This document shows positions 34,451-42,197 of a DNA stretch of 51,394 nt, piece after piece (position 1 is the stretch's first letter; every line of letters begins with the position of its first letter). Under the pieces are notes generated by a model, which was not told where the DNA came from, did not search any database, and saw nothing but the letters and a program-made list of their open reading frames with translations. Source of the stretch: Candidatus Latescibacterota bacterium (GTDB lineage Bacteria > Latescibacterota > UBA2968 > GCA-2709665); the NCBI GenBank assembly GCA_012271065.1, contig JAAXHE010000274.1, forward strand, positions 1 through 51,394. The letters are read 5' to 3'. Position numbers and translations under genes: made by a program.

Positions 34451-35041
34451 GTGAGAATCGAAGCGATCTGGGAAAAGAAACAGGAATACACTCCGGTGGT
34501 AATGGTGAGGGAAGACCTCGCGGACCTCCCCGTATATCCGCTTCCAGAGGGGTACCGCCTCCGCTACTACCGGGCCGGAGAAGACCACCTCTGGGCGGAA
34601 ATCGAGGTCGCCGTGGCTTCGTTCGATTCGATGAACGGGGCGCTCGCCGGCTTTGAACGCGAGTTCGGTGCTGGCCGGGACAGGATGGAGGAACGGTGCC
34701 TCTATCTCGAAGCCCCGGACGGTCGGGTGATCGGCACGAGCACGGCCTGGTACAACGACGCGTTCAACGGAAAGGACTACGGCCGCATCCACTGGATCGC
34801 CATCCGGCCGGAGTATCAGGGCCGGGGACTCGCCAGGCCGCTTCTGGCGGCATCGCTTCGGCGGATCGCGGACTTCCACGATCGCGCCTACCTGACCACC
34901 CAGACCACCAGCGCGCGCGCGATCAACCTGTACCTGGACTTCGACTTCATCCCGTTTGAGACCTACAGTCGATGTAAAGAGGGATGGACGTGGCTCGCGT
35001 CCGTCCTGGACCATCCGTCTCTCGCCCGGTACCGCGGCTGA
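34451..35041 (+). CDS. GNAT-family N-acetyltransferase
   Basis: A 196-aa predicted acyl-CoA-dependent N-acyltransferase with a GTG start at 34451; GGAGG upstream supports it. The acetyl-CoA-binding motif A is clear: IHWIAIRPEYQGRGLARPLL, with the Q-G-R-G-L-A pyrophosphate loop, preceded by strand VIGTSTAWYND. The C-terminal ARAINLYLDFDFIPFE matches motif B (A-x-x-L-Y-x-x-x-G/D-F). The N-terminal 45 residues are an extension not needed for the fold. The substrate is unknown. A short G+C-rich hairpin (CGGGGG/CCCCCG, 34410-34425) separates it from the heparinase-like gene 50 bp upstream. An AAC(3)-fold acetyltransferase follows 74 bp downstream, so two unrelated acetyl-transfer folds sit side by side. 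Confidence 0.9.
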   Translation: MRIEAIWEKKQEYTPVVMVREDLADLPVYPLPEGYRLRYYRAGEDHLWAEIEVAVASFDSMNGALAGFEREFGAGRDRMEERCLYLEAPDGRVIGTSTAWYNDAFNGKDYGRIHWIAIRPEYQGRGLARPLLAASLRRIADFHDRAYLTTQTTSARAINLYLDFDFIPFETYSRCKEGWTWLASVLDHPSLARYRG

Positions 35042-35115
35042 CTGGCAAAAGGATGCGGCGGCGACCGACTCAACTATTGGAACAGGCATCGCTCATTTAA
35101 AGGGAGACTCCCCGG

Positions 35116-35991
35116 ATGGCAAAGAAACCCTGGTCACCGGAAGGAAAGACCGTCGTCAGGAAAAACGACATCATCGAAGGCCTGCGGAACCTGGGGGTGA
35201 ATCCCGGCGACGCGGTGTTTTTCCACAATTCCCTGAGCAGTATGGGTTACGTGGAGGGCGGCGCGGAAACCGTGATCGACGCGTTTCTGGAGGCGGTTGG
35301 GGCCCGGGGCACGATCGCGGTACATACGTGTCATTTCAATGGGTGGCACTGTGAGTATGCGCTCAACAGCGGAAGCCCGGCATTCGACGTGCGACGCTCG
35401 CCCTCCAGGATGGGTCGGATCACGGAAGTCTTCCGGCGCCATCCGGATGCCGTTAGATGCCTGGATTCCAGCAATCCGATGTGTGCGATCGGGCGCCATG
35501 CTGAATACCTCGCGGATGGCGCGGTCCGCTGTTTCACCCCGTGCGGACGGGATACGGCCTGGGGAAAGCTGGGCGAAGTCGACGCTCATTACATGTTTCT
35601 GGGAACGGGATGGACCAGCTGCACGATGATGCACGCGTGTGAGGAATACGGTCACGCGCCCTACGCGCTGATGGACGAGCCCTCCCGGCTGGAGGTGGCG
35701 GACGAGCGGGGCCGCATCCACGTCCACGTTCAGAAGGTGCATACGCCGAACGTGCCCAGGGACTATCGTCTGATGGAGCCCGAAATGCAGAGGCTGGATC
35801 TTGTGACGTACGGCAGGATCGGCGACGCGAAAATCACGATTATGAACGCAAGGAAACTGATTGACGCCGGCGCCCGGCGCATCGTGGAAGATCCCGGTTT
35901 CCTGTTGAGGGACCGCAGTTTCCTGGAGCACTGCCGGGACCATCAACGGGGACTCATTCCTCCCGGATACACGGGCACTTCAGACGTGTAG
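35116..35991 (+). CDS. AAC(3)/YokD-family N-acetyltransferase
   Basis: A 291-aa cytoplasmic protein of the Antibiotic_NAT (AAC(3)) fold. Seen motifs: FFHNSLSSMGYVEGGAETVI (the H-x-S-L-S-S-x-G block), then SNPMCAIGRHAEYL in place of the usual HPxxSVAAxG loop, and FLGTGWTSCTMMHACEEYG, which supplies the catalytic-type His and Glu (H-x-x-E). Length is normal. A purine-rich AGGGAG precedes the ATG. The family uses acetyl-CoA to acetylate amino groups; many environmental members are not resistance enzymes, and the replaced loop suggests a different acceptor. A second AAC(3)-type protein is encoded at 36349-37905, with only a metallo-beta-lactamase-fold gene remnant between them. Confidence 0.88.
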   Translation: MAKKPWSPEGKTVVRKNDIIEGLRNLGVNPGDAVFFHNSLSSMGYVEGGAETVIDAFLEAVGARGTIAVHTCHFNGWHCEYALNSGSPAFDVRRSPSRMGRITEVFRRHPDAVRCLDSSNPMCAIGRHAEYLADGAVRCFTPCGRDTAWGKLGEVDAHYMFLGTGWTSCTMMHACEEYGHAPYALMDEPSRLEVADERGRIHVHVQKVHTPNVPRDYRLMEPEMQRLDLVTYGRIGDAKITIMNARKLIDAGARRIVEDPGFLLRDRSFLEHCRDHQRGLIPPGYTGTSDV

Positions 35992-36016
35992 AATAAATCA
36001 GGCGACGGGGGCAAGT

Positions 36017-36248
36017 ATGCAGATTCTGCCGAATGTCTATCTCGCCGACGGGTTTTCTTGGGCGCGACACAAAAAAGAGCTGGCAGGGGGACGAAGAGTT
36101 CGACAAACCCACGTATATAAGGACCCTGAAACGGCTTTCCACGCTGCACGTGGATTGTATCCTGTCCGGACACCATATTCCGTATCTGCGAGAAGGATCC
36201 AGGCTGGTAGGGCGCGCGTACGCGAAGGCGCTGATCGAATGGCGGTAG
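36017..36248 (+). pseudogene. metallo-beta-lactamase-fold hydrolase remnant, centre deleted
   Basis: Two frames carry the two ends of one gene. The frame from the ATG at 36017 reads MQILPNVYLADGF, the usual first residues of an MBL-fold hydrolase, and then turns to nonsense. From about 36048 another frame reads FLGRDTKKSWQGDEEFDKPT, then LHVDCILSGHHIPYL and AYAKALIEWR to a stop at 36248, the usual MBL C-terminus with its GH metal ligand. The middle, including HxHxDH, is absent, so an internal deletion of perhaps 500-700 bp is inferred. No functional enzyme is possible. A purine-rich GGGGGCAAG still precedes the start codon. Confidence 0.75.
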
Positions 36249-36348
36249 GGACGGTGCCGCGAAAAGACAATTGCCACAATAGGCACGAAAACACAAAAGG
36301 GCTTGCCTGTCCGGAATCATCGTTACCGAATTATCCTGGACAGCTGTG

Positions 36349-37905
36349 ATGTTGACTCAACACGAAATCGAAGAGGGGTTGTTGGCGCTGGGATTGCAGC
36401 CCGGCGCGATTGTGGTGGTCCATTCGTCACTGAGCAGCCTGGGACCCGTATCGGGCGGCGCTAACACGGTGATCGACGCGCTTATCGAAGCCGTGGGTCC
36501 CGGGGGAACCCTGATGATGCCCTCCCATCCGGCCCGCGACGGACGCACGTTCGATCCGGACGTGATCCCTTCGGACATGGGCGTCATCAGCGAAACGTTC
36601 CGATTGCGGCCGGGCGTGCTGCGCAGCCGCCATCCGTATCATCCGGTGGCGGGGTACGGTGCGAGGGCGGAGGAGATCCTCTCCGATCACGAAGAAAGCG
36701 CTGTGCCGGACGGGCCGGAGACGCCCTATGGCCGCCTGATCACCCTCGGCGGAAAGGTGCTGCACATCGGATGCGACCTGGATACGATGACGCTGCTGCA
36801 CACGGTGGAGGCGGAACTGGACCTGCCCTATCTCCGTGAATTGGATATGAAATATGTGGGCGAAAACGGCGAGGTCCGCGCGATGACGATTCGCCGCTGT
36901 CCGGGAGGGCATCGCGGGGGCGTGTTGAAGTTCGATCGGCTGTTCAGGGCGGAGGGCGCCATGGCGGTGGATACGATCGGGCCGGCGGTTTGCCGCCTGA
37001 TCGACGCTCCCAGGGGTGCGGCCATTATGCGGCGCGAGATGTCGCGCGACCCCGGCTTTGCGCTGGACGAAAATCCGCGTTGCGCGGACTGCGTGGGATA
37101 CCGGGAGAAGATCGCGAGATCCTCCGCCGGACGTCCGGCGACCCGGCGCGGCGTGCCGGCCGCAACCGGGGAACCCCTGAAATCCATGCTGGCGGATGAG
37201 GATTTCACCCTGAGCGTACCACTGTGGGCGGTGGATGCCGATACCGGAAAAGCGCTGGACCTGGTCGCAAAGGCAGGGGTTTCATGGGTCGAACTGCACA
37301 GGAATCACCTGGTCGATGTCGACGACCTTCGTGTTTGCCTGGAAGATCGGGACCTCGAGGTCGTGGTATTGCGCACGCCGTTCGCGTCTTCCGGCGCTCT
37401 GGTGGAGGCCTGTACAATTGCAGCGGGTCTCGATGCAGGGTACCTTCACGTCCATCTCGCAGACGACGTCGAGCGGGTGGACCTGAACGATTCGCTTGAA
37501 CGGCTCGCCCGGGTCGCCGATGACAGCGGAGTCAACGTACTCGTGGGAAATCCCGCCGGAGTGAACCCGTCGGATATCGCGGAAGGATTGAGAGAGATCC
37601 GGTCGGACAGAGTAAACATGGCATACGATCCGGCCGCCGTGGCGGTATCGGGCGGAAGCCCGTTCTATATGGGACTCTACAAAGGCCCGATCCGGCGGTC
37701 CGTCAGGCACGTCGACTTCAGGGACGTCGTCGCGGAAAGCGGGGCGCCGGCGATGCCCGGCGAAGGCAACGCGGAACTCGTGGAGATTCTCTCCAATCTC
37801 CGGTGTCGAAGTTTCGACGGGGTCTTCTGCCTGTGGCCGCTGCCGGGCGCTACGGGATTCCGGGACGCCGTGAACGGATTTCGAAATATAGTCAAGCGAA
37901 TCTGA
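36349..37905 (+). CDS. AAC(3)-family acetyltransferase fused to a sugar-isomerase-like TIM barrel
   Basis: A 518-aa two-domain protein. Residues about 1-260 are an AAC(3) domain with all usual motifs: VVVHSSLSSLGPVSGGANT, RSRHPYHPVAGYGARAEE and TLLHTVEAELD (catalytic-type His and Glu). After a linker with an RPATRRGVPAATGEP segment, residues about 285-518 resemble a xylose-isomerase/AP-endonuclease-2-like TIM barrel: LVAKAGVSWVELHRNHL, ARVADDSGVNVLVGNPAG, VNMAYDPAAVAVSGG and RHVDFRDVVAESGAP. The barrel is somewhat shorter than free-standing ones. An internal ATG at 37186 near the barrel start could allow separate translation. The chosen start is ATG 36349, with GTG 36346 adjacent. The domain pairing suggests acetylation and isomerisation of one amino-sugar-like substrate; this is inference. 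Confidence 0.85.
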   Translation: MLTQHEIEEGLLALGLQPGAIVVVHSSLSSLGPVSGGANTVIDALIEAVGPGGTLMMPSHPARDGRTFDPDVIPSDMGVISETFRLRPGVLRSRHPYHPVAGYGARAEEILSDHEESAVPDGPETPYGRLITLGGKVLHIGCDLDTMTLLHTVEAELDLPYLRELDMKYVGENGEVRAMTIRRCPGGHRGGVLKFDRLFRAEGAMAVDTIGPAVCRLIDAPRGAAIMRREMSRDPGFALDENPRCADCVGYREKIARSSAGRPATRRGVPAATGEPLKSMLADEDFTLSVPLWAVDADTGKALDLVAKAGVSWVELHRNHLVDVDDLRVCLEDRDLEVVVLRTPFASSGALVEACTIAAGLDAGYLHVHLADDVERVDLNDSLERLARVADDSGVNVLVGNPAGVNPSDIAEGLREIRSDRVNMAYDPAAVAVSGGSPFYMGLYKGPIRRSVRHVDFRDVVAESGAPAMPGEGNAELVEILSNLRCRSFDGVFCLWPLPGATGFRDAVNGFRNIVKRI

Positions 37906-37947
37906 ACGCCGCGTTTCGGCAACAGCCGGGCGACCAGAAGGAACGGC

Positions 37948-38291
37948 ATGAGTGGGAAAGAGGACGCACCGGAGATCGTCGTGGACAATGACGTCGCCGT
38001 ACCGATGTCCGACGGTGTGGCGTTGCGCGCGAACGTGTTACGGACGGCGGGAACCGGGCGGTATCCCGGACTGTTGATGCGCACGCCGTACGGAAAGCCG
38101 AACGGCGGATTCCAGCGGGTGGTGCGGTCCGGATACGCGTCGAAATCACAAGCAGTGATTTTCCGAACCACGACCGGAATCACAACACGGGCGGGAACGA
38201 CCTGGCGGAAACGGAACTCGTGGCGGCGATACAGGAGGTCCATCATTCCAGGGAGTGTCCTTCGCGGCTGGTCCTGCCTGTTCTTCCCTGA
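37948..38291 (+). pseudogene. CocE/NonD (X-Pro dipeptidyl-peptidase S15-like) hydrolase remnant, centre deleted
   Basis: From the ATG at 37948 the frame encodes the normal N-terminus of a CocE/NonD hydrolase (VAVPMSDGVALRANVLR, then YPGLLMRTPYGKPNGG) up to about residue 63. Directly after the tetranucleotide CGCG at 38136-38139 a different frame continues as RVEITSSDFPNHDRNHNTGG, then AIQEVHHSRECPSRLVLPVLP and a TGA at 38289-38291, the usual C-terminus of the same family. The catalytic Ser, Asp and His region of several hundred codons is missing. The CGCG fits both ends, so a microhomology-mediated deletion is plausible. The N-terminal frame alone would give a 129-aa nonsense-tailed protein ending just over the start of the next gene. 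Confidence 0.8.
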
Positions 38292-38333
38292 ACGCGCGAC
38301 TGGATATGCGGCGAAAGGCTGTGTGAGAGTCAG

Positions 38334-39527
38334 ATGACGCCCGGATTCAACTGGCGCCTCTGCCATCCCGAAGTCGACTCGACAGGCGCCGACGTGCCCT
38401 GCGCCAGAGAGGCGCCGGGAGCGCTTCTGCCCTACCGGGGACGCATCTACATGTTCGGCGGCGGCACCCTCCGATACGGCGCCTCCTCCGGACAGGGAAA
38501 CAAGTCCACGCTGGGCGCATTGAACGACCTGTGGGTGTACGATCCGTCGCTCGAGGCATGGAACCTGCTGGAAGCGAACGACGGCGCTGCCGGGTTCGAC
38601 GTCTCTGCAGAAAGACCGTGCGCTCGCATGCTGCCCGCGTGGGTTGAAATAGACGACCGGTTCTACCTGTTTGGCGGGTTGTCGATCCTGAGCGAGGGCT
38701 GGAAGTTCACGCTGCTGAACGACCTGTGGATGTACGAACCCCCGGATGGGCGCTGGACGCTGCTGGAGCCGGATGACGGCGTGCTGCTGGAACATCCCGA
38801 TTTTGCCGGGTGCGGTCGACCGGCGACGGTGGGCGGGTTCGGCACGGCCGTTATCAGTGCCAGGATCTATCTCTTTGGCGGTTGGGGCCACCGGGCGCCG
38901 CTTCCCCCGACCGTCGAAACCGCGGTGCTGAGCGGACAACTCTGGATCTATGATACCCGGACCGGGACCTGGGACCGGATCGAACCGGCGGAGGGCGCGG
39001 CTTTCCCGCCGAAACGGTACGTCATGTCGATGACGGCCTGGGAGGACCGGATATATGTCTGGGCGGGGAGGGACACGCAGGACCGGGATCCGCAGTTCTA
39101 TAACGACCTGTGGTGCTTCGATCCGGCCACGCGCGAATGGACCTGCCTCGCGGAAAATGACTTCGGGGCGGTGAACCGACCTTCAGCCAGGTACGGCCAG
39201 GGTTCGGCAAGGATCGGGGACCAATGGTATGTATTCGGCGGGTTCGGGCCGCGGAGGACCTTCATGCCGGAGGAAGTGAACGGACCGCAACTGAACGATC
39301 TCTGGCGCCTGAAGCTTGGCACTGGCGACTGGACCTGCCTGCAGGCGCACGACGGCTCGAAGGACTATTCGGAGTCCGCGGCGTATCCGGGCGTCCGGCG
39401 CGTGCCGGGCATGGCAGCCCTGGATGACTCGGTCTACCTGTTCGGGGGACTGGACCTGGCCAGCGGCCCGAACGACGACGGGCCCGTCACGGGCTTCAAC
39501 GACCTTTGGGTCGGGCGCGAATCATAG
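38334..39527 (+). CDS. Kelch-repeat beta-propeller protein
   Basis: A 397-aa protein without signal peptide, presumably cytoplasmic. It has six Kelch-type blades, each with a Y-x-F-G-G strand followed by a LNDLW-x-Y/F-D strand: IYMFGGG/LNDLWVYDP, FYLFGGLS/LNDLWMYEP, IYLFGGWG/LWIYDT, IYVWAGRD/YNDLWCFDP, WYVFGGFG/LNDLWRLKL and VYLFGGLD/FNDLWVGRE. Such propellers bind proteins or, in galactose-oxidase and N-acetylneuraminate-epimerase-like proteins, sugars. No catalytic residue set is recognisable. The ATG at 38334 has only a weak purine stretch upstream. It follows the CocE/NonD remnant and precedes a DppA-like peptidase by 40 bp, so it may be in the same transcript. Confidence 0.88.
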   Translation: MTPGFNWRLCHPEVDSTGADVPCAREAPGALLPYRGRIYMFGGGTLRYGASSGQGNKSTLGALNDLWVYDPSLEAWNLLEANDGAAGFDVSAERPCARMLPAWVEIDDRFYLFGGLSILSEGWKFTLLNDLWMYEPPDGRWTLLEPDDGVLLEHPDFAGCGRPATVGGFGTAVISARIYLFGGWGHRAPLPPTVETAVLSGQLWIYDTRTGTWDRIEPAEGAAFPPKRYVMSMTAWEDRIYVWAGRDTQDRDPQFYNDLWCFDPATREWTCLAENDFGAVNRPSARYGQGSARIGDQWYVFGGFGPRRTFMPEEVNGPQLNDLWRLKLGTGDWTCLQAHDGSKDYSESAAYPGVRRVPGMAALDDSVYLFGGLDLASGPNDDGPVTGFNDLWVGRES

Positions 39528-39567
39528 ACTCACGAACCGAAGATCGTGTAATGACGGGAGATGGACG

Positions 39568-40389
39568 ATGAAGCTGATGATCATGACGGACCTGGAGGGC
39601 GTGGCCGGCATTCTGAATTTCGAGGACTGGTGCGTTCCGGGCGCGATGTATTACGATAAGGCGAAGAGGCTGCTGACGCTGGAAGTCAACGCCGCGGTGG
39701 ACGGGTTCAGCGAAGGCGGCGCGGAAGAGATCCTGGTGGTCGACGGGCACGGGCACGGCGCCATGGATCCGGAACTCCTGGACGAACGCGCGCAACTGAT
39801 GCGCGGCCACGCGGCGCCGATCTGGCCCTGGAGCCTGGACGGGTCTTACCACGGGGTGGCATACGTGGGGCAGCACGCGAAGGCCGGAACGCCGTGGTCG
39901 CATCTGACCCACACGGGGAGTTTCGCTTGCGTGGACTATGCGATCAACGGGATTTCCATTGGAGAATACGGGCAACTGGTGCTGTGCGCGATGGAACTCG
40001 GGGTGCCGGCGATTTTCGCGGCGGGAGAGGAAGCCTTCGCCGCCGAGGCCGAGGCGCTCACACCCGGCGTGGTCACCGTTGGCGTGAAACGCGGGCTGCT
40101 TCCCGACGGGCTCGAAGACCTGGACGCGGACGCCTACAGCCGCGCCAAGCTGAGCGCGGTCAATCTCGCGCCGGCGCGGTCCCGCGCGCTCATACGGGAA
40201 GGCGCATTGAACGCGATCGAAAAGCTGAAGCAGGATCCTTCGTCTTTCCGATATCCGGACATGAAGCCGCCTTACATACGCGCCGCACGTTACCGCAAGC
40301 GCGGCGATTTACCCGGATACAGCACCCGCGACGAGCACCCCGGCAGCATCATCGGACTGATGAATATGTCGCAAACAAGGGTGGCGTAA
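39568..40389 (+). CDS. dppA: M55-family D-aminopeptidase
   Basis: A 273-aa zinc peptidase of the DppA family, which removes N-terminal D-amino acids from peptides in the cytoplasm. The ATG at 39568 is fixed by GGGAG 7 nt upstream and by the family's N-terminus. Metal ligands match well: D8 and E10 in MTDLEGVAG, H61 in VVDGHGHG, H103 in YVGQHAKAG and E133 in ISIGEYGQL; the catalytic-site H115 lies in LTHTGSF. Length equals that of Bacillus DppA. The gene lies between a Kelch protein and a small propeller protein. In Bacillus it accompanies a dipeptide transporter, which is absent here. The context with two AAC(3)-type enzymes suggests handling of a D-amino-acid-containing or amino-sugar compound, though this is inference. 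Confidence 0.92.
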   Translation: MKLMIMTDLEGVAGILNFEDWCVPGAMYYDKAKRLLTLEVNAAVDGFSEGGAEEILVVDGHGHGAMDPELLDERAQLMRGHAAPIWPWSLDGSYHGVAYVGQHAKAGTPWSHLTHTGSFACVDYAINGISIGEYGQLVLCAMELGVPAIFAAGEEAFAAEAEALTPGVVTVGVKRGLLPDGLEDLDADAYSRAKLSAVNLAPARSRALIREGALNAIEKLKQDPSSFRYPDMKPPYIRAARYRKRGDLPGYSTRDEHPGSIIGLMNMSQTRVA

Positions 40390-40443
40390 CCCGGCCGGCA
40401 TCCGGTCGAATTCGCGGAAACCCGTGTAACCGGGAGCATTCGA

Positions 40444-41076
40444 ATGATTGAAATCACGCACGAATTCGACGCGCCGGGGCCGCAGCCGAACGGGATGCAG
40501 GCCACGGCGGACGGAATCTGGTTTCTGGACCAGAAATCGAACCAGGCGGCCCTGGTTTCATTCACCGGCGAAACCCTGCAAACGCTGGATACGGCGTCGG
40601 ACCGGGGGAGCGGGATTACGGCTGCGGGTTCGGAACTCTGGCTGGCCTCCACGTATGACAGCAAAATTCTCCGCGTGGATCGTGAAACGGGCGTGACCCT
40701 GGAACGGTTCGACACGCCGGGCGCCGTGGCAACGGGCGCCCACGGCCTGGAGATACGCGATGGATGCCTCTGGATGGCGGTGCCACCCTCGGCAACGATA
40801 TACCAGGTGGAACCGGAGAACGGCTTCGATGTGGGACATACGATCCCCGCGCCAGGGGACCGTCCGCACGGAATTACCTGGGAGGGCCGGTACCTCTGGT
40901 GCGTCGAGACCGATCACCGCGCGATCTACCGCTTGAATACCGCGGATGGATCGATTCTGGAAAAAATCGATATTCCGACGGAGTACCCCGAGCCGCACGG
41001 GATGACGATGTGGAACGGGGCGTTCTGGTACTGCGACGCCGGAACCCAGGCGGTATGCCGGGTGACGAGGCAATAA
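40444..41076 (+). CDS. small beta-propeller protein, SMP-30/Vgb/glutamine-cyclotransferase-like
   Basis: A 210-aa protein with no signal peptide and Shine-Dalgarno CGGGAG. It is built of about five short propeller blades. Each has a P-x-G or H-G turn before a strand with a W: QPNGMQATADGIWFLDQ, GSGITAAGSELWLASTYDS, GAHGLEIRDGCLWMAVPPS, RPHGITWEGRYLWCVETDH and EPHGMTMWNGAFWYCDAGT. The spaced histidines are reminiscent of virginiamycin B lyase or glutamine cyclotransferase, but the protein is shorter than a full six- or seven-blade member and no active site is assured. It follows the D-aminopeptidase by 54 bp and is probably co-transcribed with it. Confidence 0.82.
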   Translation: MIEITHEFDAPGPQPNGMQATADGIWFLDQKSNQAALVSFTGETLQTLDTASDRGSGITAAGSELWLASTYDSKILRVDRETGVTLERFDTPGAVATGAHGLEIRDGCLWMAVPPSATIYQVEPENGFDVGHTIPAPGDRPHGITWEGRYLWCVETDHRAIYRLNTADGSILEKIDIPTEYPEPHGMTMWNGAFWYCDAGTQAVCRVTRQ

Positions 41077-41154
41077 GGTCGCCAATTTCGCCGTAGAACC
41101 CGCGGGCGCCGGTGGGCGGGGACCGTTTTCTTTGCGCTGACCGATTGACAGGTC

Positions 41155-42072
41155 ATGAGCGAAAACGAAAAAGATACGGCGCGCATCTTCGCGCTGTCGG
41201 ACGTCCACGTGGACTCCGCGCTGAATCTGGCCTGGATGAATTCGCTGTCCGAGTCCGACTTCCAGCGGGACGTGTTGATTCTGGCCGGCGACGTGAGCGA
41301 CCGGATGGACCGCCTGGAGAGGACGCTGGCCGGTGTGCGCTCCAGGTTCGCAGACGTGTTTTTCGTGCCGGGAAACCATGAGTTGTGGGTGCGGAGAGAG
41401 GGGCTGCCGCGCGGCTCTCTGGGCAAATTCGACCAGGTGCTTTCCCTTTGCGATCGACTCGACGTCAGGACGGGTCCCGGCAGGGTCGGAAACCGGAAGG
41501 CCGTATGGATTGTTCCTCTCTTTTCGTGGTATCTGAAACCCGAGGAGGGTCCCGGCAGCTTGTTCACGCCCAAGGCGGGCGAAGACGAGACCCTGTCAAT
41601 GTGGAGCGATGACCACTTCGTCAGGTGGCCCGCAACCGCGCGGCCGCCCGCGGAGTTTTTCCTCGGCGCGAATGAGAGGAACATATCAGGGACGTACGAA
41701 GCGCCGGTGATCTCGTTCAGCCACTTCCTGCCGAGAAGGGAACTGATATTCGGCATACCCGCGCCGCTGCGGTGGGGAAAATCGCCCGGAGATCCCCATC
41801 CGGCGTTCAACTTCAGCCGTGTGGCGGGTTGCCGGGGCCTGGATGCGCAGATTCGCCGACTTGGATCGACCATACATATTTACGGCCATCAGCATCGCAA
41901 CCGGTTTCGCGAGATTGAAGGCGTAACCTATGTTTCTCATTGTCTGGGATACCCGCGGGAAAGGGAGAACGGGCATATTCGGGGGCTTGCCGGCGGCCCG
42001 CGTCTGATCTGGGATGCGGCCGGACCCGCAGGCGATCCGGAGAAAAGCAGAGGAGAGAGCGGAGAGAAGTGA
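41155..42072 (+). CDS. calcineurin-like metallophosphoesterase
   Basis: A 305-aa cytoplasmic protein with the five metallophosphoesterase blocks in order: FALSDVHVD (D16, H18), ILAGDVSDRMD, VPGNHELWVRR, SFSHFLPRRELI and YGHQHRNRFR. These supply the two-metal ligands (D-x-H, GD, GNH, H, GHxH). Members hydrolyse phosphomono- or diesters; several protein, nucleotide and phospholipid substrates are known and this one cannot be narrowed. The last ~15 residues (Ser/Gly/Glu/Lys-rich, KSRGESGEK) come from the purine arm of the adjoining inverted repeat and are probably not part of the fold. No strong Shine-Dalgarno precedes the ATG. Confidence 0.9.
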   Translation: MSENEKDTARIFALSDVHVDSALNLAWMNSLSESDFQRDVLILAGDVSDRMDRLERTLAGVRSRFADVFFVPGNHELWVRREGLPRGSLGKFDQVLSLCDRLDVRTGPGRVGNRKAVWIVPLFSWYLKPEEGPGSLFTPKAGEDETLSMWSDDHFVRWPATARPPAEFFLGANERNISGTYEAPVISFSHFLPRRELIFGIPAPLRWGKSPGDPHPAFNFSRVAGCRGLDAQIRRLGSTIHIYGHQHRNRFREIEGVTYVSHCLGYPRERENGHIRGLAGGPRLIWDAAGPAGDPEKSRGESGEK

Positions 42073-42183
42073 GAAAAGAGAGAAGGAGAGGCAAAGGCCA
42101 CTTACTCCTCCTTCCATTCGCGTTTCCCGATCCGCTCTTTATCGTTACTCACTCCTCACTCCTCTTTCCTCTCTCCTGGCTTT
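42044..42183. repeat. imperfect inverted repeat of purine-rich and pyrimidine-rich arms
   Basis: An almost pure purine stretch (about 42044-42090, such as AGGAGAGAGCGGAGAG) is followed after about 50 bases by an almost pure pyrimidine stretch (about 42141-42183) that is its approximate reverse complement. Reversed, the right arm begins AAAGCCAGGAGAGAGG against AAAGCAGAGGAGAGAG on the left. Transcribed, it would fold into a long imperfect hairpin just before sixA. As DNA it could form triplex or hairpin structures. Confidence 0.6.
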
Positions 42184-42197
42184 GGAGGCGTTAGCTT

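Noticed and set aside
36017..36349. 110-aa protein from the ATG at 36017
   Set aside because: Only its first 13 residues make sense; the rest is out of frame relative to the MBL C-terminus and is nonsense.
35116..37905. Aminoglycoside resistance locus
   Set aside because: The AAC(3) fold is present twice, but environmental members are often not resistance enzymes, the first copy has a changed substrate loop, and there is no mobile element or other resistance gene.
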